From Bacteroidales bacterium (GTDB lineage Bacteria > Bacteroidota > Bacteroidia > Bacteroidales > UBA10428), in assembly GCA_003508755.1 (NCBI GenBank), contig DNTK01000461.1, forward strand, positions 1-5,912: 5,912 bases of DNA, in the 5' to 3' direction. A program made the position numbers and the translations under genes. The notes under the pieces are model-generated. The model had not been told where the DNA came from and made no database searches. It saw nothing but the letters and a program-made list of their open reading frames with translations. Below are positions 1-5,281 of the stretch, one piece after another (position 1 is the stretch's first letter; every line of letters starts with the position of its first letter).

Positions 1-3000
1 TTGCTGAAATTATTGGTATTGTTAATTGATCCATTTATAATATTTATACCCTCATTCAGGTTATTAAACTCAAAATAATTTGTGTTTATTTCAGCAGATG
101 CTCCTGGTTGGTTGAAGAAATAATTACCTGTGCCATTAATAGCAACAATAGCAGGATTTCCTGCTGTTCCAACAGCACTAAATACACCGTTGTTTGTTAT
201 AGTTTGATTATTTGCTACCAATAATGCAGAATTTTGATTTAGCGATAGCGAGTCACCGGCAGCTATATTGATTGCTCCTGATGTTGTAAGCGTATTGGAG
301 TTAATAGCTAAATTCCCTCCATTAATATTCAAATCATTAGCAACACTGATTCCTCCGCTTAAAGTCTTATCACCTAAACCGGAAATTATTAATTCCCGGT
401 AATTGGCTGATGTAATAATTTGTTGATTTCGGCTTCCATTATAGTTTACTTTACTAGGTACCGCAGCAGTTGTGAGTGAACCAATTGAATTATTTGCACC
501 GCCTAAATTCAGTTCGTGGAGGAGGTTACCACCACTCATGTTTATAGTTCCGGTGCCTGAAAGGTCACCACCAATGGAAACTACTTTTGTTGTAGTTCCA
601 TTATAAAGTATGATTCCATCAATGGTTGCATTGCCACCAATTGTTATAGTGTCAGCTATTAGTCTTAAGTCGAAGGTTGAAGAAACATCAATGTTATTAG
701 CTATATCAATATCATCGAGCAAATATTTATTGCCTGTTCCTGATAATAGAAGATCATAGTAAATGCCGCTTAATACATTTTGGTTCCCAGCACGGTTGTA
801 TTCTACTGTATTTCCAGCTGCTGATGCATCAAGGTTAGAGAAGGTAGAGTTGTCATCTACAATTGTAAGTTTTGAATTTACATCCTGAATTAGGTTTCCC
901 GTTCCTATTAGATTATTAGAAACAATAAGGTCTTGCTTACTATTGGTTATCGTACCCTGAACATCCAGATTGTAAAGGTTTAAACTTGCTAAGTCACCGT
1001 TGATACTATTATTGGCACCTGTAAAAATATACGTGCCGTTTCCTGCATTAAAAGCAGCAGATGAATTTGTGGTTAAATTTCCTGAAATTGTTATAGATTC
1101 ATTACTGGTATTGTTCCATATTCCATTTACCAAAACATCATTAAAGGTTTTAGTTCCATTGGCGGGGTTTAATAGCAGTGTTCGGCCATTCTCTACAATT
1201 GTTGAATCACTGACGGTTAATACAACTCTTCCAATACGGGCGTCACCAGTTGGGAATGTTAGTGTTCCATTAATATTTACTATTCCATCAGCTCCACCAT
1301 AAATTTGTCCACCGGATAAATCAACATTCTGAAGATTGCTTGTTCCACCAGCAGCATCATCATCGAAAATACCTGCGATGGTTGTACTTCCTAAAGCGGT
1401 AAAATCTGAGCTCATTGGATCAAAATAAGTACTGTTTGTAATCGTAAAATCACCATTAACAGTTGTATTACCACCTAGTGTTTTGCTATTACCACCGTTG
1501 GCATCGCTGGCGATAAGATGGTGATATGTTGTTCCGGTTATATTTTGATCTCCAGTGCTAGAGTAGGTTATTGTGTTTCCTGCAAAATCTGCATCCAAAA
1601 CTCCTGTAGTATACATTGGGCCATTTCCAGAGTTAACAGTTAGCAGAGATTCATTCACAAATTGGGAAGTACCATCAGCACCATTCCAATTTCTATTAAT
1701 TGTAAGCCCTGATGCTATATCACTTACCTGGTTTGTAACTGCAATTCCTGAAGCAATTGTTGTAGTACCACTTATAGTAACCGGACCACTACCATCAATA
1801 ACTTGTGAAACATTATTAAATGAAATTGCAGAATTACCAGTTAAACTAAAGGTACCATTATTGGTTATACCACCACCGAATGTCCAGGCGGAAGCGTTAC
1901 CGCTTGATACCGAACCTCCAGGATGAACCGTAAACTGTCCGGTAAATGTATTTGCACCACCATTGTTGTTATCTATAATGGTTCCATAAACATCAGTTGT
2001 TGTAGTAATAGTTAATCCTCGGCGATATAAATTTAAACTAGCACCTTCATAAACCTGAATACTATTTACTGTTGTTGAAGGATTATAATCAAATGTTATA
2101 GTATGTAGAATAGCCACATTATCTCCTGCCCCCGGAACAGCCCCGGTGCTCCATATTGCTGTATTGGTTGTATTCCATGTTCCATTAGCAATGGTATATA
2201 CATCTGGTAAGGCTCCATCGAAACACCCGGTATTTTCACCAAGAGTCCAGGCTCCTGTAATATCCGAGACGGCGGAAAACGAAATTTGATTTAAAGCGTG
2301 ATCATAAGAGGTTCCTGCTTCATTTGTTTGCCAGGCACCACCAGATAGTCTCCCTACTGTTGTTAAGTTCCCTTCCGTGATCGGAACTGCAGCATCGGAA
2401 TCATCATATTGAAAATATCCCGAAATACTTGTGAGAGTTAAGCCAGCATTATAAACATCCCAATATTTTGTGATAGCATTGTCATTTCCTATCGTTAGCG
2501 GGTGTTTATTATCAAATAGGGTGAATTGCATGTAGCCATTTATGTCTGTTCCGGCTATTGCAGAAATCGTCAAAGGAGAATAATCACCTTCATATGCCAA
2601 TGGAAAAGTCTGTTGGTAGTGTGATGCATTATTTCCATCAATCCGGACAATTCCACCATTTTGGAATTCGATATTATTTGATGAACCAAATGCTGAACTT
2701 GTAGTAATTAAACTGCGATAAACTCCAAGTTGATAACCGTTTAGATTTATGGAGTTGTCAAGTATAACACCTCCTGATACGGTAGTGTTAGCTCTTAGTG
2801 ATTTAATTCCGCTATTGCTTACTTGAAGGTTATAGTACCCATAGTTCCAAATAGTCTGGTCTCCAGCACCATTGTAATTTACTGTTGAGCTTCCTCTATC
2901 GAAACGACCACCAGAAAAGGTACCCGAAACATTTAAGATTCCGCTTCCAAATGCTTGTATCCGATTTCTGTTACCGCCCCCGGTCATTAAAATGTCGCCA

Positions 3001-3440
3001 TCAACAGTAATGGTCCCGTCATTGAAATATAAATACAAATCCTGAATGTTACTACCAGTGTTACCCATATTTATACCGAGACAATTCAAAGTACCATCAC
3101 CTACATCCAGTGTTTGATTTTCGTTATCTACCGAGGGATTTCCGAATTGAATTAATCCATCAACATCCAGGGTAACTCCTGAATTAATTGAAATTGATAT
3201 AGCCAGAGCATTATCTGTAAAGGTTAAAGACTGACACTGCGCATTGGCATCAATTGTTATGGTAAGCCCTTCATCGATGACTACATCATCTGTTAAGGTT
3301 GGCTGACCATCCGGTAACCAGTTGGCGTCATCACTCCAATTGACACCATCGCCGCCACCATCCCATGTTTTTTGGGCTGATAAGTTAGAAAATAAAAAAA
3401 GTAGGGTGGATATGGTTAGGAGTATACGTGTTAATCTCAT
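1..3440 (-). CDS. Giant secreted beta-strand-repeat surface protein (putative adhesin), C-terminus beyond the window
   Basis: An uninterrupted minus-strand frame runs from ATG at 3440-3438 to the left edge (1146 full codons). It is incomplete at its 3' end. Residues 1-22 form a signal peptide (MRLTR, then a Leu/Ile/Phe-rich core, ending LSA) with predicted cleavage before Gln23. The mature part is rich in Asn, Gly, Thr, Ser and Ile, and I saw only three Cys. It reads as short alternating beta strands with recurring phrases such as NGTLTF, SGNLTTN and GANNSI, as in beta-helix or beta-solenoid surface proteins. Recognisable parts are a Trp-rich module (24-80), four V-Y-N-G-x-G-x-Q modules (from 187, 624, 879 and 998), an FP...W...TLG domain (279-401) and a second Trp-rich module (419-469). 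An in-frame stop lies a short way upstream and supports this start; no Shine-Dalgarno is seen. The likely role, adhesion or a surface matrix, is inferred from architecture. A type IX sorting domain is expected but lies outside the window. No catalytic motif was recognised. Confidence 0.88.
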   Translation of the reverse strand, partial: MRLTRILLTISTLLFLFSNLSAQKTWDGGGDGVNWSDDANWLPDGQPTLTDDVVIDEGLTITIDANAQCQSLTFTDNALAISISINSGVTLDVDGLIQFGNPSVDNENQTLDVGDGTLNCLGINMGNTGSNIQDLYLYFNDGTITVDGDILMTGGGNRNRIQAFGSGILNVSGTFSGGRFDRGSSTVNYNGAGDQTIWNYGYYNLQVSNSGIKSLRANTTVSGGVILDNSINLNGYQLGVYRSLITTSSAFGSSNNIEFQNGGIVRIDGNNASHYQQTFPLAYEGDYSPLTISAIAGTDINGYMQFTLFDNKHPLTIGNDNAITKYWDVYNAGLTLTSISGYFQYDDSDAAVPITEGNLTTVGRLSGGAWQTNEAGTSYDHALNQISFSAVSDITGAWTLGENTGCFDGALPDVYTIANGTWNTTNTAIWSTGAVPGAGDNVAILHTITFDYNPSTTVNSIQVYEGASLNLYRRGLTITTTTDVYGTIIDNNNGGANTFTGQFTVHPGGSVSSGNASAWTFGGGITNNGTFSLTGNSAISFNNVSQVIDGSGPVTISGTTTIASGIAVTNQVSDIASGLTINRNWNGADGTSQFVNESLLTVNSGNGPMYTTGVLDADFAGNTITYSSTGDQNITGTTYHHLIASDANGGNSKTLGGNTTVNGDFTITNSTYFDPMSSDFTALGSTTIAGIFDDDAAGGTSNLQNVDLSGGQIYGGADGIVNINGTLTFPTGDARIGRVVLTVSDSTIVENGRTLLLNPANGTKTFNDVLVNGIWNNTSNESITISGNLTTNSSAAFNAGNGTYIFTGANNSINGDLASLNLYNLDVQGTITNSKQDLIVSNNLIGTGNLIQDVNSKLTIVDDNSTFSNLDASAAGNTVEYNRAGNQNVLSGIYYDLLLSGTGNKYLLDDIDIANNIDVSSTFDLRLIADTITIGGNATIDGIILYNGTTTKVVSIGGDLSGTGTINMSGGNLLHELNLGGANNSIGSLTTAAVPSKVNYNGSRNQQIITSANYRELIISGLGDKTLSGGISVANDLNINGGNLAINSNTLTTSGAINIAAGDSLSLNQNSALLVANNQTITNNGVFSAVGTAGNPAIVAINGTGNYFFNQPGASAEINTNYFEFNNLNEGINIINGSINNTNNFS
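312..449 (-). repeat. V-Y-N-G-x-G-x-Q repeat module, copy 4
   Basis: Residues 998-1043 begin VNYNGSRNQQIITS, followed by NYRELIISGLGDKTLSGG and the strand ISVANDLNING. It is closest to copy 1 in the first strand (VNYNG) and to copy 3 in the turn (SG-x-G-N/D-K). A GANNSI phrase at residues 981-986 precedes it; the same phrase occurs at 808-813. The rest of the visible protein (1044-1146) continues in Asn/Gly-rich beta repeats. Confidence 0.7.
678..806 (-). repeat. V-Y-N-G-x-G-x-Q repeat module, copy 3
   Basis: Residues 879-921 begin VEYNRAGNQNVLSG, followed by IYYDLLLSGTGNKYLL and an Ile/Asp-rich closing strand IDIANNIDVSS. It shares Tyr-Asn, Asn/Asp-Gln, the aromatic strand, the G-x-G-(N/D)-K turn and the closing beta strand with copies 1 and 4. 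Its leader LDASAAGNT matches that of copy 2. Confidence 0.68.
1434..1571 (-). repeat. V-Y-N-G-x-G-x-Q repeat module, copy 2
   Basis: Residues 624-669 begin ITYSSTGDQNITG, with TYHHL as the aromatic strand, then NSKTLGGNTTVNGDFTITN. The segment in front, LDADFAGNT, closely resembles LDASAAGNT in front of copy 3, so the duplicated unit probably extends at least nine residues upstream. The first strand has Ile for Val and Ser-Ser for Asn-Gly. Confidence 0.65.
2034..2186 (-). repeat. Trp-rich module B, diverged duplicate of module A
   Basis: Residues 419-469 read NGTWNTTNTAIWSTG, then VPGAGDNVAIL, an Ile/Thr/Phe strand and SIQVYEGASL. Against residues 24-80 the pair of Trp residues, the Gly-x-x-Pro turn, the D-x-V-x-I strand and the following Thr-Ile strand fall in the same order. 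This suggests an old internal duplication that restarts a second solenoid after the FP...TLG domain. Sequence identity is low, so the relationship rests on pattern. Confidence 0.45.
2238..2606 (-). other. FP...YxP...W...TLG domain within the giant surface protein
   Basis: Residues 279-401 contain FPLAYEGDYSPLTIS, then the strand YMQFTLFDN, then TKYWDVY (Trp327), a glycine-containing strand GYFQYDDSD, GAWQTN, and a closing TGAWTLG (Trp398). I recognise this order (FP, Y-x-P, a central aromatic-Trp strand, a Trp strand, and terminal S/A-W/F-T-L-G) as a recurring beta-sandwich-like unit in long Bacteroidota surface proteins. I cannot name a domain family with certainty. It separates repeat copy 1 from Trp-rich module B and looks like a boundary between two solenoid segments. 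Confidence 0.5.
2736..2882 (-). repeat. V-Y-N-G-x-G-x-Q repeat module, copy 1
   Basis: Residues 187-235 start VNYNGAGDQTIW, continue with YYNLQVSNSG and a K-x-L strand, then NTTVSGGVILD. The shared scheme in all four copies is V-x-Y-(N/S)-x-x-x-(D/N)-Q, an aromatic-x-x-L strand, a Gly or Asn turn with K-x-L, and a closing V/I-x-(G/N)-x-(L/I/F) strand. This copy lies in front of the FP...W...TLG domain; the other three follow module B. Confidence 0.7.
3201..3371 (-). repeat. Trp-rich module A at the mature N-terminus of the giant surface protein
   Basis: Residues 24-80 begin KTWDGGGDGVNW, followed by NW, a Gly-x-Pro turn (Gly45, Pro47), the strand DDVVID and an Ile/Thr-rich strand. The pattern W...W..G.P...D.V.I...T.I recurs in module B at residues 419-469. 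Openings of this kind are common at the mature N-terminus of secreted beta-helical proteins, where they may cap the solenoid. The capping role is inferred. Confidence 0.5.
3375..3440 (-). other. Signal peptide of the giant surface protein
   Basis: Residues 1-22 contain a basic n-region (Arg2, Arg5), a hydrophobic core of Leu, Ile and Phe, and a short polar c-region ending Asn-Leu-Ser-Ala. Cleavage after Ala22 leaves Gln23 as the new N-terminus, a common arrangement in Bacteroidota signal peptidase I substrates. There is no lipobox Cys, so a lipoprotein is unlikely. The protein should reach the periplasm by Sec and cross the outer membrane by another route. Confidence 0.85.
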
Positions 3441-3668
3441 AATGATGCTATTTTCCCAGTCTTTATATGGAAATACAATACATTAAGTTACATTTAATAG
3501 AAAAAAAATGCTACGTTTTTGATGAATAAATTTATACAAAATGCGTTTGGCTAGGAAAGATATAAATGATGCTTATCAACAATTCCCGATTTATTCTAAT
3601 GGTTTATACTTAAGAATACGAAGATATTATAATTTAAGCGTCATATAGTCAGGGGTTTACAGTTATCA
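3441..3668. other. AT-rich intergenic region between the Wzi-like gene and the giant surface protein gene
   Basis: This 228-bp stretch holds no gene. Read on the minus strand it is the 3' flank of the Wzi-like gene and the leader of the surface protein gene. A TTTG at 3540-3537 could be the -33 element of a Bacteroidota promoter, but no convincing TAnnTTTG follows at the expected spacing, so no promoter is called. A weak AT-only inverted repeat (CTTAA/TTAAG arms, 3609-3638) has no T-run after it and is not a convincing terminator. A run of eight A (3501-3508, plus strand) is the only long homopolymer. The size of the gap suggests that the surface protein gene may have its own promoter. Confidence 0.5.
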
Positions 3669-3671
3669 TTA
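3663..3671 (-). other. Triple in-frame stop codon cluster
   Basis: The Wzi-like gene ends TAA, followed immediately in the same frame by TGA and TAA. All three are read directly from the sequence. Such a cluster guards against read-through, so the C-terminal Phe of the barrel would be kept as the last residue. Confidence 0.9.
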
Positions 3672-5252
3672 AAACCCAAAATTTACACCCAAGCTCCAAC
3701 TTATGGTATTGCCCCAATAGTATTCAGAGTTAAATCTTTTAAAATTTCCTGAAACGGTTTGTTTTTCAGCCTCTACATAAATAAAGAAGTCATTTAATAC
3801 CTGATAACTTGCTTTAAGACTGTAAATATGCTGTTCCCACTCAACCGATTCCATAAAAGGTAAACCAAGTACTTTCTCAGTTTCCCTGATATAAGGGTAA
3901 TCCGGACCTTTTTGATTTAATCGAAACCTTCCTGAGATTAGCAGCCTGCTTATTGGTCGGAAATCCAAAGCCAAATACAACCCCCTCGCATTATCACCTA
4001 AATAATGTCCTAAATTATACCAGTTCGAGTTATATAAGGTGGTCAGGTTATCATTCTTGTAGGTTAGCGGATTAGTTCGGGTATATTCAAAAGTGAAACA
4101 TGTATTGGGAAACAGGTTAGTAACTCTAACGCCTCCCTGCATGCTCCAGTGGTTTGCATGCTCATCTTTATTAAAAAGAGTGCCAAAGGAGAGTACATCG
4201 ATATACATGGAATAATACATGTGTACTTTTGGAATTAGGCGGCTGCTGATATCAAAAAACATCTGTGAATTTTGCCCGGCAGTATTGGTATTGCCGTTAT
4301 AAGTATGATCCACCGACTTATAAAACATAAAAGGTATTAAATATGCTGGATGAACACCGATATCTGAATATACAATTGAATTCCCGAAGCTAAGGTTTAA
4401 TTTCTGCCATGGTTTGAACGTAAACATATTAGCAGCCATGTACTTACCGTGAAACACATTTCGTTGAACACCATTGTAATTGTAGCTTCTTGAACTATCT
4501 ACCACTTCGGATACCAGCCATCCATGAAAATAATTAAACTCAAACCATTTTGCTGGTTGCAGATTAAGTTTGATGTGAGCAAAAGAAGGGGCTTTGTCGG
4601 AAATTATATTTGGATAATGATAATGTGTTCCCCATTGCAAGTAATCTTTCACCAATGCAATCGATCCCCAACTCCAACTCAAGGAAGCTCCACCTCTCAT
4701 CTCGCTATAATCTGTACTGCGGTACTTGCCTCCATTTCTGATGGTAACCACATTGGTATCAGCCAATCGTATTTTTTCTGTATTATCTCTTAGGCTGGCA
4801 TAAAAACCAAAATGTTTCCCAGCATAACCAAACATTTCGCCACCATACCATCGGTGATAATTAATGCCATTTTCATTATTCCAACCCTGGGCTCCCAAAA
4901 TACCATTTAAACTGAATGTAAAACTGGAGTCGCTAAAATAGAATATATCAAAACGCTTATTATCAAATTTCCCAATATAAAGCTCCTTCCCGTAATCACG
5001 TAAATAAAATTCAATTTCTTTTTTCTGGCGCGGATTAAGTTTGCCAGATTGTTCTGCTTCCAGTAATTTGTTCGCTATAAATATTCTGGGATAGGGCTTT
5101 ATGGCTGAGTTGATTACAATGATTTGTTCATTGGCCAATTCATCCAGAAATTCATAGATGGCATTATTCGATACATCCTGATAAACCACTTGACCAAAGG
5201 TGGATGAGGTTACACAAAAGAAAGATATGATGATTAAAAAACGGTTTAACAT
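3669..5252 (-). CDS. Capsule assembly Wzi-family outer-membrane beta-barrel protein
   Basis: This is a complete 527-residue protein. Residues 1-20 are a signal peptide (basic start, Ile/Phe core, STFG end) with predicted cleavage before Gln21. A mostly helical segment follows (about 28-90, with IYEFLDELA and LLEAEQSGKL). The rest alternates aromatic and polar residues in amphipathic strands and ends in GVNFGF, with a terminal Phe as in outer-membrane barrels. Family-like signatures are GAQGW near 120, YGGEMFGYAGKHFGFY at 136-151, WGTHYHYPNIISDKAPSFA at 207-225, HPAYLIPFMFYKS at 301-313 and NLGHYLGDNARGLYL at 413-427. The length is usual for the Bacteroidota branch of the Wzi family, close to E. 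coli Wzi, an outer-membrane lectin that helps anchor capsule. The role here, surface attachment or assembly of exported polysaccharide, is inferred from the family. It starts 29 bp after the sugar transferase gene, so co-transcription is likely. No clear Shine-Dalgarno is seen. Confidence 0.85.
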   Translation of the reverse strand: MLNRFLIIISFFCVTSSTFGQVVYQDVSNNAIYEFLDELANEQIIVINSAIKPYPRIFIANKLLEAEQSGKLNPRQKKEIEFYLRDYGKELYIGKFDNKRFDIFYFSDSSFTFSLNGILGAQGWNNENGINYHRWYGGEMFGYAGKHFGFYASLRDNTEKIRLADTNVVTIRNGGKYRSTDYSEMRGGASLSWSWGSIALVKDYLQWGTHYHYPNIISDKAPSFAHIKLNLQPAKWFEFNYFHGWLVSEVVDSSRSYNYNGVQRNVFHGKYMAANMFTFKPWQKLNLSFGNSIVYSDIGVHPAYLIPFMFYKSVDHTYNGNTNTAGQNSQMFFDISSRLIPKVHMYYSMYIDVLSFGTLFNKDEHANHWSMQGGVRVTNLFPNTCFTFEYTRTNPLTYKNDNLTTLYNSNWYNLGHYLGDNARGLYLALDFRPISRLLISGRFRLNQKGPDYPYIRETEKVLGLPFMESVEWEQHIYSLKASYQVLNDFFIYVEAEKQTVSGNFKRFNSEYYWGNTISWSLGVNFGF

Positions 5253-5281
5253 AAATCAATTATCTAAAAATCTATACTATG

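Noticed and set aside
1000..1302. Plus-strand open frame of about 100 codons
   Set aside because: It lies wholly inside the giant surface protein on the opposite strand. Its Pro/Val/Ile-rich, low-complexity sequence is what the antisense of Asn/Gly/Thr repeats gives, with no domain or start signal.
1573..1926. Plus-strand open frame of about 117 codons
   Set aside because: It is also antisense to the repeat protein, with the same biased composition and no recognisable motif. The minus-strand frame here carries clear repeat modules.
1..3440. DNA-level tandem repeats or a CRISPR-like array, suggested by recurring phrases such as 'accacca' and 'attgtta'
   Set aside because: The recurrences reflect repeated amino-acid patterns (Gly, Asn, Thr codons). 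There are no constant-length identical repeats with unique spacers, and the frame stays open throughout.
3537..3540. TTTG on the minus strand as a Bacteroidota -33 promoter element
   Set aside because: The only downstream candidate (TAGCATTT) matches TAnnTTTG poorly and sits about 23 bp away, so the pair is not convincing.
3609..3638. Inverted repeat CTTAA...TTAAG with an inner AATA/TATT pairing, considered as a terminator of the Wzi-like gene
   Set aside because: The stem is almost all A-T, has an asymmetric bulge and is not followed by a T-run on the minus strand. Such pairings are common by chance in DNA this AT-rich.
4524..4793. Plus-strand open frame of about 89 codons
   Set aside because: It is antisense to the conserved middle of the Wzi-like gene, shows no family resemblance and has no flanking expression signals.
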